A stretch of DNA of 64,000 nt from Algorimicrobium algoritergicola (GCF_008086165.1 NZ_VSKL01000002.1:434001-498000); one strand, 5' to 3'; counted from the stretch's first letter, positions 27,096-35,500 are shown. Notes: generated from the letters alone by a model not told the origin. Made by a program: numbers and translations.

Positions 27096-28500
27096 GTTGA
27101 ACAAAATCGTTTAAAGTGAATTGCTTTGGAAATAACGTGGTAAAATGTGCGAAAAATAATTGTCTTGCCAACAATCGCTTATAATCACTTGTGCCACGAA
27201 CATCACTAATTGGGGAGATTTCAGATTGAAGGATTTTGTTCGCTTGCATTATGATTTCAACAGTCAAATCTTTTCCCCTTAAAAATTTAGAGGTTTCGTG
27301 CAAATATTTTGGAATGGCTGCAACGCCTCCAATAGACACATGAACTTCTGAAATATGATCGTCATTTACTGCAATATGAATAGCCGAATTAACGCTTGCA
27401 ATATCTAAATGTGTACGTTTGCAGACTTTTTCAAAATTAAAATAGGATTGTTTTGTTGGTAAATTGAAACGGATTTCCTTTAACAATTCACGGTCGTTTA
27501 AATCAAATTTTTTATAGTCTTGATAGAAATTTTTAAGTGCAACGGTTCGCTCATTTTCATTTTCGTCAATAATAGTAACATCACTATTTAAAGCTAAAAA
27601 GAAAATGGTCATATCGCCAATTGGTGAGGCATTAACAAGGTTTCCACCAAAGGAAGCCATATTTCTAATTTGTTCTGAAGACACCAACTTCAGGTGTTTT
27701 CGTAAGTTGGGTAACAAGTTATTTAGTTCCGTATGATTCCATAAATCAGTAACCGTTGCATTGGTTCCAATTGAGCAAATGGTGTCATTAATCGTAATTC
27801 CTTTTAAATAATCTTTTTCAGCAATTAAATGTACATCGTTATCAGCTAAATGATCTGCCTGTTGCACGTATAAATCGGTTCCTCCAGAAACAAATTTTCC
27901 TTTGGGCTGATTTAAATTTTTTGCTTCAATATCTAGTAAACGTTGTGGAATGCTTTTAAAGTATTCAGGAATAAAGCCATGATCAATTAACCAACCTAAG
28001 GAATGAACTTCGTGGTTTTCTAATTTTTCAACCACTTGAAGTGCTGCTTTCTCTATGGCTTTGTAACCTGTACATCTACAGATGTTTCCGCTAATAGCAT
28101 CTAAAGCATTACTATAGTTTTTTTCCGAATTTGATAATGCAAAACCTGTTAGCGACACGACAAAACCAGGTGTGCAAAAACCGCATTGTGTGGCGTAATT
28201 TGCTTTCATGGCCTCTTGAGACGTGGTTAATTTGTCTTTTAGATTGGTGCCTTCAACCGTTACAATATGCTTACCATGGGCGTTTCCTAAAGGTGAAATA
28301 CAGGATGTAATAGTTTGATACTCTATAACGCCATTCGCATTTAAAGTGCCGACTAAAACGGTGCATGCACCACAATCGCCTTCACGACAACCTATTTTGG
28401 TGCCTGTGAGTCGTTGTTGGTATCGCACAAAATCCAATAAAGTCATTCCAGAATGTTCTGGTGTTTTAATGGTTTTGTTATTTAGTATGAAGGTGATCAT
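27088..28500 (-). CDS. xdhA: Xanthine dehydrogenase small subunit (2x[2Fe-2S] and FAD domains)
   Basis: 470 aa. The N-terminal plant-type ferredoxin domain has C38, C43, C46 (GCREGDCGACTVLVG) and C68. The second [2Fe-2S] domain has C106, C109 (CGFCTPGF) and C141, C143 (GNICRCTGY). The C-terminal half is the FAD-binding domain with VSGGTDLYVQ and ASFGGNLVNASPIGD. It carries electrons from the Mo site in XdhB to NAD. It overlaps the xdhB start by 8 bp. A palindromic element separates it from the upstream guanine deaminase gene. Confidence 0.94.
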   Translation of the reverse strand: MITFILNNKTIKTPEHSGMTLLDFVRYQQRLTGTKIGCREGDCGACTVLVGTLNANGVIEYQTITSCISPLGNAHGKHIVTVEGTNLKDKLTTSQEAMKANYATQCGFCTPGFVVSLTGFALSNSEKNYSNALDAISGNICRCTGYKAIEKAALQVVEKLENHEVHSLGWLIDHGFIPEYFKSIPQRLLDIEAKNLNQPKGKFVSGGTDLYVQQADHLADNDVHLIAEKDYLKGITINDTICSIGTNATVTDLWNHTELNNLLPNLRKHLKLVSSEQIRNMASFGGNLVNASPIGDMTIFFLALNSDVTIIDENENERTVALKNFYQDYKKFDLNDRELLKEIRFNLPTKQSYFNFEKVCKRTHLDIASVNSAIHIAVNDDHISEVHVSIGGVAAIPKYLHETSKFLRGKDLTVEIIMQANKILQSEISPISDVRGTSDYKRLLARQLFFAHFTTLFPKQFTLNDFVQHA

Positions 28501-28526
28501 GTTTTAATTTCAATTTGTTTTAGAAA

Positions 28527-28542
28527 TTCCTTTCGAAAGGAA
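28527..28542. repeat. Perfect 16-bp palindrome ttcctttcgaaaggaa
   Basis: Self-complementary 16-mer just upstream of the xdhA start codon (28500), next to a larger palindromic element. It may be a hairpin in the guaD-xdhA transcript or a protein-binding dyad. Confidence 0.45.
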
Positions 28543-28562
28543 AATTGAATCTTCACTATATC

Positions 28563-28666
28563 GTCAGTTCGAGTGAAATTTCAATTTAGAAATTTTGTGT
28601 CGAGAAGGTTTATTGTAACAAAGGTTCTCGATACATTTCTCGTAAACTCGAAACACTCGAACTAAC
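28563..28666. repeat. 104-bp palindromic intergenic element
   Basis: The outer arms gtcagttcgagtg (28563-28575) and cactcgaactaac (28654-28666) are inverted copies with one mismatch. Inner arms around tgtcgagaagg (28598-28608) and ggttctcgataca (28623-28635) are also complementary. It is non-coding and resembles dispersed palindromes common in flavobacteria. It lies between guaD and xdhA. Confidence 0.55.
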
Positions 28667-28678
28667 GTTAACTATAAT

Positions 28679-29149
28679 CTAATACGCCGTTTTATCAATT
28701 TTTTTCGTCCATTCCTGAAAAGGTTCAATAGCAATATCGCGTGCAAATTGCTCAAATGGAATGCTTCGCTCTGCATATGGTAATGGAATTTCCTTATATA
28801 TAAACTCATCATCAAAGCCTATATTAGCAGCATCACTTTGGCTACTTCCGTAATAAACTTTATCAGGTCTTGCCCAATAAATAGCGCCTAAACACATAGG
28901 ACACGGTTCACAAGACGTGTAAATTTCACAACCATCTAATTGAAATGAGCCTAAATTTTTACAGGCATCTCTAATAGCCGTAACTTCAGCATGTGCCGTT
29001 GGGTCATTACTAGAAGTGACTTTATTATTTCCACGTCCTACTATTTTTCCATCTTTAACAATAACGCAACCAAATGGTCCACCTTCGTTATTATTCATTC
29101 CTTTTAAAGCTGCGTTTACAGCTTCTTTCATAAATTGTTCTTTACTCAT
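28679..29149 (-). CDS. guaD: Guanine deaminase
   Basis: 156 aa, the same length as the B. subtilis enzyme and similar throughout. Zinc and catalytic residues: H53 and E55 in DPTAHAEVTAIRDA, C83 and C86 in CEPCPMCLGAIYWARP, and the C-terminal region with GFDDEFIYKEI seen in the guanine deaminase group rather than TadA. It converts guanine to xanthine, the substrate of the adjacent XdhAB. The context supports guanine over tRNA adenosine or cytidine. Confidence 0.92.
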   Translation of the reverse strand: MSKEQFMKEAVNAALKGMNNNEGGPFGCVIVKDGKIVGRGNNKVTSSNDPTAHAEVTAIRDACKNLGSFQLDGCEIYTSCEPCPMCLGAIYWARPDKVYYGSSQSDAANIGFDDEFIYKEIPLPYAERSIPFEQFARDIAIEPFQEWTKKIDKTAY

Positions 29150-29246
29150 TTTAAATTATTTTCTTAAAAATACAAATCATTTGAAGTATTACTAGTGAAA
29201 ATCAAGGTTATTTATAAACATAAATTATCAGGATTGATTCTACAAA

Positions 29247-29301
29247 AAAAGCAAATAAACGATTCATTTTCAACATCCTGAATACGAGTTCATTTGCTTT
29301 T
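29247..29301 (-). terminator. Intrinsic terminator of the porin-like gene
   Basis: Inverted repeat aaaagcaaataaac (29247-29260) and gttcatttgctttt (29288-29301), 13 of 14 paired, 27-nt loop. On the minus strand it is followed by a run of T (complement of the A run ending at 29250). It starts 26 nt past the stop codon at 29327. Confidence 0.65.
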
Positions 29302-29326
29302 GCTAATAATAAAAATAAAACTAGTT

Positions 29327-29884
29327 TTAGAAAAAGAAGTATCCCACGGATACCTGCACCACACCATTTCTGATTTTATCTGAAGAACCTGAAACGTCAT
29401 TAACATTCGATAATCCAAGATTGTATCTAGCTCCAAAGTTTAATCCGTTATTTAGTTTATAACCGAGACCAAAATTGATACCAAAATCTACAGCATTAAA
29501 ATTATCTTTCACCTTTATATCTTCATTCTTGGCAGATAGCAAAAACCCAATTTGTGGTCCAGCTTCAATACTAAAACCCTTGGTTACATAGTATTTCCCC
29601 ATTAAAGGTAGATTCAAATAATTAAGTGTCACCACATCATCATTAAAACTATAACCTTGAATGGAATACATAATTTCTGGTTGAATAGAAAATTTTTCAG
29701 TTAATGACTTTTCAGCCATAACTCCAAAATTAATAATGGTAGTTATTGGACCTGTTGCACCCGTATTATCACCATAAATATCGGAGAAATTTATGCCCAC
29801 TTTAGCACCAAAATGAATATCTTGAGCCTGTAATTGGGAGAATCCTAAAACGGCAATTGCTGATAAAAGTAAAGTTTTTTTCAT
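29327..29884 (-). CDS. Outer membrane beta-barrel (porin family) protein
   Basis: 185 aa. Signal peptide MKKTLLLSAIAVLGFSQLQA with cleavage after LQAQ. The mature part alternates polar and hydrophobic residues in about eight strands (FGAKVGINFSDI, MEYSIQGYSF-like, GINFGLGYKL, FGARYNLGLS) and ends with aromatic FF (QVSVGYFFF), typical of OmpA/OmpX-like barrels of the PorT family in Bacteroidetes. It is a single gene with its own terminator. Role is unknown. Confidence 0.85.
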   Translation of the reverse strand: MKKTLLLSAIAVLGFSQLQAQDIHFGAKVGINFSDIYGDNTGATGPITTIINFGVMAEKSLTEKFSIQPEIMYSIQGYSFNDDVVTLNYLNLPLMGKYYVTKGFSIEAGPQIGFLLSAKNEDIKVKDNFNAVDFGINFGLGYKLNNGLNFGARYNLGLSNVNDVSGSSDKIRNGVVQVSVGYFFF

Positions 29885-29996
29885 TGTTTCAAGTTTTTAA
29901 TTATTCGAAACAAAAAAAGATAATTTTATAGTTATAAAACTTTTATTTATAGTAGTATTAACGTTTTTAACCATTTTTAACAACCTTAAAAACCAG

Positions 29997-30021
29997 TAAG
30001 CCTTAAGTAAATTAAGGCTTA
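29997..30021 (-). terminator. Terminator hairpin downstream of the J-domain gene
   Basis: Perfect 10-bp inverted repeat taagccttaa / ttaaggctta with a 5-nt loop, 40 nt past the stop at 30061, followed on the minus strand by ctggttttta. Confidence 0.6.
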
Positions 30022-30060
30022 AATATATACGTTTTAAATAAAAGTAATCGGTAACAGATG

Positions 30061-30510
30061 TTATGCGTTTTCTAGTATTCGCTTGGTTCTTCTGTAGGTG
30101 TAATTTGGATAAATGCTACGTTTAGCAAAACGATTTAGCTTATCACTATTAATCATTTTAATATACACTTGTTTGGTAACACCAAAGTACTCATAAGATG
30201 AGCCGTCTTGAAAGAAAATTTCCAATAATAATCCTTTATGGGTATAATCTGTAATACCAGAATTGGTAATAGTTTCTGTGTAATCCTCTAAATTTGCAGC
30301 AATAGTTTCTGGTGCAATACTGACCAAAAAATGGTAGCCATCAATAATCTTTCGACTATTAATTTCAGCTTCTTCTTGACGCGCGTCACCATTTTGGAAT
30401 TTGTCTGGATGCCATTCTTTAACTAAATCACGGTAACTCTTTTTTAAAGACTTTAATTCCAATTCCTTTTCAACTCCAAAGAGTTTCTTGTATTCGTTTA
30501 TGCGCTTCAT
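30061..30510 (-). CDS. J-domain protein with C-terminal KTSC-like domain
   Basis: 149 aa. The J domain covers about residues 5-65 with the Hsp70-stimulating H34-P35-D36 in VKEWHPDKFQ. After a linker, residues about 92-138 resemble the KTSC domain (LLLEIFFQDGSSYEYFGVT, then YPNYTYRRT), a small nucleic-acid-associated domain found near lysyl-tRNA synthetase fusions. It probably recruits DnaK to a specific client; the client is unknown. It has its own strong promoter and terminator. Confidence 0.8.
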   Translation of the reverse strand: MKRINEYKKLFGVEKELELKSLKKSYRDLVKEWHPDKFQNGDARQEEAEINSRKIIDGYHFLVSIAPETIAANLEDYTETITNSGITDYTHKGLLLEIFFQDGSSYEYFGVTKQVYIKMINSDKLNRFAKRSIYPNYTYRRTKRILENA

Positions 30511-30530
30511 ACCAAATTTATTTGAGGGCG

Positions 30531-30560
30531 CAAAAGTACGTGTAAATTCGAGATGAGCAA
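30531..30560 (-). promoter_or_regulatory. Promoter of the J-domain gene (TTG-N19-TACTTTTG)
   Basis: On the minus strand TTG (30558-30560) and TACTTTTG (30531-30538) are separated by 19 nt, an exact match to the flavobacterial promoter consensus, 20 nt upstream of the ATG. Confidence 0.7.
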
Positions 30561-30642
30561 CTATAAAATGCTGAAATTATTAATTTGGTTGGTTTAGTAT
30601 CCTAGAATGGAATGGATTGCTTGATACCACGTGCTATTTTCA

Positions 30643-32028
30643 TCAGGGCTTAATATTCTGATTCACCTGAAATAAATTCTCGGGATCATAGGTTCTTTTA
30701 ATCTTAACTAATCTGTCGTAATTGTGTTTATAGCTCGCTTTTACACGATCCTGACCTTCGTCCATCATGAAATTAGAATAGGCACCACCTGCAGAATATG
30801 GATGTAAGGCTTCTTGATAGGATTTGCACCATTTGCTAATTTTATCTGCATTTTTAGGGTCGGGATCCACACCAACATATACACCTGCATATTTAGCATT
30901 TCTATAAGCCCAAGGGGTATCTTCAGCTCCTACTCTACTTGCAGCTCCACTAATATTATATAAATGCATTTGAGACAATGGTGTTGGAATATTGGATCCA
31001 AATTTTAAATGCTGTTCACATATTTCAGCTGTTAATGAATTAAAAAAATCGGCTCTCCAATACCACTGCATGCCTGTTGGGAAGAATCCGTCGAACATGC
31101 TCTGTACAGCGGGGTAAGGCATTTCACCAACATGTGCAAACACCGGATTTAAATCTAACACAGGTTTAAATAAAGCATCAAATTTATCCGCATCACCAGT
31201 ATAACACCAAACAATGGCGCAAAATTGTTTGTTATGCAGTTCGGTTGGAAATGGTGATTCTGGGACTATCATTGTTGCAATAAATCCACTTAAATCCTCG
31301 GTTGCATTTTGGATAAAACTATCATACCAGCTCATAATTTCCTCAACGCGTTCTATTGGCCAGAAAGTGGGTCCTCCCATAACTGTTTTTAATAGATGAG
31401 CTTGAAAAGTAAACGATGTTACCACGCCAAAGTTTCCACCACCTCCACGAATAGCCCAAAATAAATCAGTGTTTTGCTTGGCGTTTACCGTAACAAAAGA
31501 GCCATCAGCTAAAACCATATCGGCTTCCAATAAATTATCAATGGTCAATCCATATTTTCGAGATAAATAGCCAACACCACCACCAAGGGTTAAACCTCCA
31601 ACACCTGTTGAGGATACCATTCCAGAAGGGATTGCCAATCCAAATTCATGAGTGGCTGCATCAACTTCATTCCAAATATTGCCACCTCCAACTTTTACGG
31701 TATTGTTTGAAGTATTTACTTCTACAAATTTGATACCTGACAAATCAATAACTAAACCGTCATTACATAATCCCAAACCACCTCCATTGTGACCACCTCC
31801 TCTAATAGCGACCAACACATTGTTATCTCTTCCAAAATTTACACACGCTTGAACGTCCTCCACATTTTCACACATGGCAAATAATCCTGGATGTTTATCT
31901 ATCATGGCATTATACACTTTGCGAGTATTGTTATAATTGTCATCTGAAGGAAAGATTACTTTATCCTTTAATTTTGATTTGAAGTTTTTTATGATTCCTG
32001 AATCGACTGATTTTATTGAGTTTTTCAT
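30643..32028 (-). CDS. FAD-binding oxidoreductase with berberine-bridge (BBE) C-terminus
   Basis: 461 aa. The N-terminal FAD_binding_4 (PCMH) domain contains VLVAIRGGGHNGGGLGL, where the His in GGGH is the usual 8-alpha covalent FAD attachment site, then GGLTLGGGVGYLSRKYGLT. The C-terminal BBE segment is HNYDRLVKIKRTYDPENLF. The group includes 6-hydroxynicotine oxidase and sugar oxidases, which oxidise small molecules with oxygen. There is no signal peptide. It lies 40 nt downstream of a SnoaL-like gene, probably the same operon under AraC control. Confidence 0.87.
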   Translation of the reverse strand: MKNSIKSVDSGIIKNFKSKLKDKVIFPSDDNYNNTRKVYNAMIDKHPGLFAMCENVEDVQACVNFGRDNNVLVAIRGGGHNGGGLGLCNDGLVIDLSGIKFVEVNTSNNTVKVGGGNIWNEVDAATHEFGLAIPSGMVSSTGVGGLTLGGGVGYLSRKYGLTIDNLLEADMVLADGSFVTVNAKQNTDLFWAIRGGGGNFGVVTSFTFQAHLLKTVMGGPTFWPIERVEEIMSWYDSFIQNATEDLSGFIATMIVPESPFPTELHNKQFCAIVWCYTGDADKFDALFKPVLDLNPVFAHVGEMPYPAVQSMFDGFFPTGMQWYWRADFFNSLTAEICEQHLKFGSNIPTPLSQMHLYNISGAASRVGAEDTPWAYRNAKYAGVYVGVDPDPKNADKISKWCKSYQEALHPYSAGGAYSNFMMDEGQDRVKASYKHNYDRLVKIKRTYDPENLFQVNQNIKP

Positions 32029-32068
32029 CTATCTAGATATTAAATTGCGTGTTGGTGTTTTTAACTTC

Positions 32069-32572
32069 CTATTTTGCTAATGGCGAATGGTGTTCGTGTA
32101 CCATTTTCCAACCATCATCTGTTTTTACGAATAACAGGGTTATTTGATCATTAACAACCACGAGGTCGTTTCCAAATTTTAATTCAAAATCGGAGTGAAA
32201 TGTTAGATTAGCAACATCACCATAAACAGCAATTTTTAAATCATTTGCCTCAAATTTCACCACTTCGGTTACAGCACCAAAAACATTCCGTTCATGAGCT
32301 TCATTTGCAACACTACCATTTCTTGGTTCGCCATTTTTAAATTCAGTGAATTTTGGTCCATAAGCATGGAAGGAAATTAACTTATCCATATCACCATCTT
32401 TAATGCTCTGTGCAAGAGCTCCAAAGGTTTCCATAACTTCTTGTTTCGCTTTTGGAAACTCGTCCTGTATTAAATCAATTTTTGCATCTGCTTGTTGTGC
32501 TTGCAGTTCAGAACCTGTGATTATAATTGCAAAAATCATAATCAATACGCATGTCAATTTTGTTTTCATCAT
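32069..32572 (-). CDS. Exported SnoaL/NTF2-like protein
   Basis: 167 aa. A signal peptide about residues 1-25 (MIFAIIITGSELQAQ) is followed by a single NTF2-like domain (MDKLISFHAYGPKFTEF, VFGAVTEVVKFEA, LLFVKTDDGWKMVHEHHSPL). The ending DGWKMVHEHHS is the standard SnoaL-type closing strand. It may bind or isomerise a small molecule in the periplasm. It is first in a two-gene operon with the FAD oxidoreductase. Confidence 0.8.
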   Translation of the reverse strand: MMKTKLTCVLIMIFAIIITGSELQAQQADAKIDLIQDEFPKAKQEVMETFGALAQSIKDGDMDKLISFHAYGPKFTEFKNGEPRNGSVANEAHERNVFGAVTEVVKFEANDLKIAVYGDVANLTFHSDFELKFGNDLVVVNDQITLLFVKTDDGWKMVHEHHSPLAK

Positions 32573-32580
32573 TTTATATT

Positions 32581-32661
32581 TAATTGGTTTTCATCAAAAG
32601 TAGAATAGAAAAACTTTCTATCATTCTACATTTGGACCAATTAAAAGCAATTTTAGACCAA
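32581..32661 (-). promoter_or_regulatory. Promoter with nested dyad and predicted AraC direct repeats
   Basis: The -7 box TACTTTTG (32595-32602, minus strand) has no -33 TTG. Upstream are direct repeats TTGGTCCAA (32632-32640) and TTGGTCTAA (32653-32661 on the minus strand), 21 bp apart, as expected for an AraC-family activator. Two nested inverted repeats centre on the -7/-33 gap: taattggt/accaatta (32581-32588, 32636-32643) and tagaat/attcta (32601-32606, 32623-32628). Confidence 0.5.
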
Positions 32662-32698
32662 GAGCACACTAACAGCTAACAACTTGAAAAACAGTATT

Positions 32699-33793
32699 TT
32701 ATTTATAATTTATAAAGGTTGAAGGTAGAATACCGTATTTTTTATTAAAACATTTAGAAAAATAAGCTGGGCTACTAAAACCTGTTTGATAAGCTACTTC
32801 CGAAATATTACAACCTTGTTTATTCAATAATTCTAAAGCTTTTTGTAAACGGTAATCACGTAAAAAGGTATTGGGTGATTTGCCTATCAATTTCTTCATA
32901 GTTCGGAATAACTGCGACTTGCTGTAACCTAAATTTTCTTCAAAATCGTTTACGCTTGTGGCTGTATGTGACCAAATTTTTTCGGTGTAAACCATTAATT
33001 GTGTCATAAACACTTCGTCATTACTAGTTAGAACAAGAATAGCTGTATTTTTAGGGATTGGCTTATTTTGATTTTCCCCTTCATAAAGATCTTTAATAGC
33101 TGTTGTAATGGAAAAATTTCCTTTGACTATATCTGATAAATAATCTGATGTTTTTATAGTATCTTCAAAAATACCTTCCTTATCCGTTACTGGGATTCCA
33201 GCGCTAATGCCTATTTTAAATTCTAAATCTGGCGTGACAATACTATTATGCGAATCTTGAACATGTATACCACAGTTTATAGCATCTGTTACCGACTCAA
33301 AAGATATAAGAAAGGTGTTTCCGTCCTGCTTTACAAGTCGACCATTATAATGAGCTGTCCATGATTTTATGGAAGTAATATATCCTCTAATCGCTGCCTT
33401 TAAGATGCTGATATCAGAATTCCTTAATGTTTTGTTCTGTATTTTAACAACCATAATGGTTCTAAATGCTGGATCATTAATAATGTTTAAGCTCACATTT
33501 TTTGACTTTTCAGGATCTTCAATTCTACCTAAAAAAGATTCCACAATAGTGTCATTAACCTCAATAATACGTGTGGGAATAGCGCCATGCGCATCTTCAT
33601 GTAAGTCAATTAATGCTTGTTTGCTTGGTGCTTCTATTAAACAAAAGGCTGTTTTCCGTTTTTCATCACACCAATAGGTTAAACCTCTACAATTGTACTT
33701 GTGTTCCGTATCTAAATCGGCTTGGTGCATTTCTGCTACATGTGCAGCTGTAATACCTTCAGGAAGCTCGTGTAAGTCTAAAAATAATGGCAT
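32699..33793 (-). CDS. AraC-family regulator with N-terminal DUF4242 and cyclase-like domain
   Basis: 364 aa from ATG 33793 (MPLFLDLHELPEG). Residues about 1-95 are a DUF4242 (SCO4226-like, nickel-binding) domain with a His-containing segment (HVAEMHQADLDTEHKYNCRG). Residues about 120-250 have the shape of a class III nucleotide cyclase domain (FLISFESVTDAINCGIHVQ, FKIGISAGIPV) but I cannot see the full metal and purine-binding set, so it may only bind ligand. Residues about 285-364 are an AraC double HTH (EVAYQTGFSSPAYFSKCFNKKYG). It lies 127 bp upstream of the SnoaL/FAD-oxidase operon and probably activates it. Confidence 0.8.
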   Translation of the reverse strand: MPLFLDLHELPEGITAAHVAEMHQADLDTEHKYNCRGLTYWCDEKRKTAFCLIEAPSKQALIDLHEDAHGAIPTRIIEVNDTIVESFLGRIEDPEKSKNVSLNIINDPAFRTIMVVKIQNKTLRNSDISILKAAIRGYITSIKSWTAHYNGRLVKQDGNTFLISFESVTDAINCGIHVQDSHNSIVTPDLEFKIGISAGIPVTDKEGIFEDTIKTSDYLSDIVKGNFSITTAIKDLYEGENQNKPIPKNTAILVLTSNDEVFMTQLMVYTEKIWSHTATSVNDFEENLGYSKSQLFRTMKKLIGKSPNTFLRDYRLQKALELLNKQGCNISEVAYQTGFSSPAYFSKCFNKKYGILPSTFINYK

Positions 33794-34028
33794 CGTATTG
33801 ATTTTGAATGTAATATACCAATTTTCTTTATTACGCAGATTCAAAAATTAAGATTTCTACACCTTTATATAAAAATGAAAATCAGACCTAATTTATAAAG
33901 CAACAGCTAGTTAAGAGCTTCATTGCTTTTTACGATTTTATGCAATTGCGTTAAAAATGAATTTGTACGAGCAAAGCGAAACTGTAAAAATATTGGATAT
34001 TCCAGAAAGCAAATAATTTTAAAAAACT

Positions 34029-35411
34029 ATGAAAACTAAAACGTTTACAACAAGCAATCCAACCACCGGAAAAACTTTGGAAACCTATAACTATATGACC
34101 GATTCCGAAGTGGAGTCAATAATAGAAAAATCTCACAAAGCATTTACAGCATGGCGTTCAAAATCCATTGAAGCACGCGGTAAAATAATTCAAGCGATAG
34201 GAAAAGAATTAATAAATCAAAAGTCCGAATTAGCACAGCTTATGACCGATGAAATGGGGAAACTCATTAAACAAAGTCATCAGGAAGTAAAATTGTGTGC
34301 TGGTATTTGCGATTATTCCGCATCTATTGCAGCCGATAATTTAAAAAACGAAACCCGCGAATTATCCAACGGTGGAAAAGGCATTATTACCTACGCACCT
34401 ATTGGAATTATTTACGGCATTCAGCCTTGGAATTACCCAAGTTACCAAGTCATACGTTATGCTATTACCAATTTAATGGCTGGAAATAGTGTATTATTAA
34501 AGCACGCAGCCAATGTTACTGGAACGGCCAAACGTTTAGAATCTATATTTAAAAATGCAGGTTTACCAGATGGTTTATTTAGCGTTTTAGTAATAGATCA
34601 TGACCAATCAGATACCGTTATAAAACATAAATTAGTGAGAGGTGTAACGCTTACAGGTAGTCCAGATGCTGGAAAAACTATTGGTAAATTGGCTAGTGAA
34701 AATTTAAAGAAAACCGTTTTAGAATTAGGAAGTAATGATGCTTATCTAATTTTAAAGGATGCTGATTTGGAAAATGCCGTAAAACAATCTGTTATGGGTC
34801 GTATTTATAATAACGGTGAAACCTGTATTGCTGCTAAACGATTTATTGCTGTGGATGCCATTTACGATAAATTCAAAGACGCTTTTGTAAAGGCTATGAG
34901 CGAAATTAAATTGGGAAATCCCAATGAAAAAGAGACAGACTTAGGTCCTATGGCACGAAAAGATTTACGTGAAAAAATCCATAAACAAGTAACGGAAAGT
35001 GTTGAAAAAGGAGCAAAAATTCTATGTGGAGGAAAACTGCAGGAAGGTGACGGTTATTACTATCCCGCTACAGTTTTAGAAAACGTAAAACCAGGACAAC
35101 CAGCTTACGATGATGAACTTTTTGGACCCGTTGCATCACTTATCAAAGCTAAAGATGAAGAAGACGCCATGCGAATTGCCAATGACAGCCGTTTTGGATT
35201 AGGTGGTGGAATTTTTTCCAAAGATGTAGATCGCGCTACCAAGTTAGCTGAAATGCATTTTGATACGGGAATGGTTTTTATCAATTCCTTTGGTTTGGCC
35301 GATCCTACAATGCCATTTGGTGGTGTAAAAGATTCTGGTTATGGTCGTGAGCACGGTGGATTTGGTATGAAAGAATTTGTAAACGTTAAGTCTATATTAA
35401 TTAGCGAATAG
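34029..35411 (+). CDS. NAD(P)-dependent succinate-semialdehyde dehydrogenase-type aldehyde dehydrogenase
   Basis: 460 aa. ALDH fold: PIGIIYGIQPWNYP, GNSVLLKHA, the Rossmann TLTGSPDAGKTIGKLA, the general base Glu in VLELGSND, the nucleophile Cys in NNGETCIAAKRF, and the C-terminal GYGREHGGFGMKEFVNVKSI typical of the succinate-semialdehyde group. It oxidises an aldehyde to acid. It is a single gene divergent from the AraC/DUF4242 gene. The 33845-34028 gap holds no clear promoter; one 18-codon ORF there at 33957 looks like chance. Confidence 0.88.
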   Translation: MKTKTFTTSNPTTGKTLETYNYMTDSEVESIIEKSHKAFTAWRSKSIEARGKIIQAIGKELINQKSELAQLMTDEMGKLIKQSHQEVKLCAGICDYSASIAADNLKNETRELSNGGKGIITYAPIGIIYGIQPWNYPSYQVIRYAITNLMAGNSVLLKHAANVTGTAKRLESIFKNAGLPDGLFSVLVIDHDQSDTVIKHKLVRGVTLTGSPDAGKTIGKLASENLKKTVLELGSNDAYLILKDADLENAVKQSVMGRIYNNGETCIAAKRFIAVDAIYDKFKDAFVKAMSEIKLGNPNEKETDLGPMARKDLREKIHKQVTESVEKGAKILCGGKLQEGDGYYYPATVLENVKPGQPAYDDELFGPVASLIKAKDEEDAMRIANDSRFGLGGGIFSKDVDRATKLAEMHFDTGMVFINSFGLADPTMPFGGVKDSGYGREHGGFGMKEFVNVKSILISE

Positions 35412-35445
35412 TAAATTTGTAGCTATATAATCCAGGATTACCATA

Positions 35446-35500
35446 AAAGCATATTTTATTTCGGATATTTTTGTCCGCTATTAAATATGCTTTACCTTTG
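35446..35500 (+). promoter_or_regulatory. Promoter of the cupin gene with overlapping dyad
   Basis: TTG (35471-35473), 19-nt spacer, TACCTTTG (35493-35500). An 11-bp perfect inverted repeat aaagcatattt (35446-35456) / aaatatgcttt (35483-35493) spans the -33 region up to the -7 box, with inner complementary cgga/tccg. Confidence 0.55.

Noticed and set aside
33957-34016. 18-codon ORF before the aldehyde dehydrogenase
   Set aside because: Too short to support and has no regulatory features such as a codon run or a following terminator.
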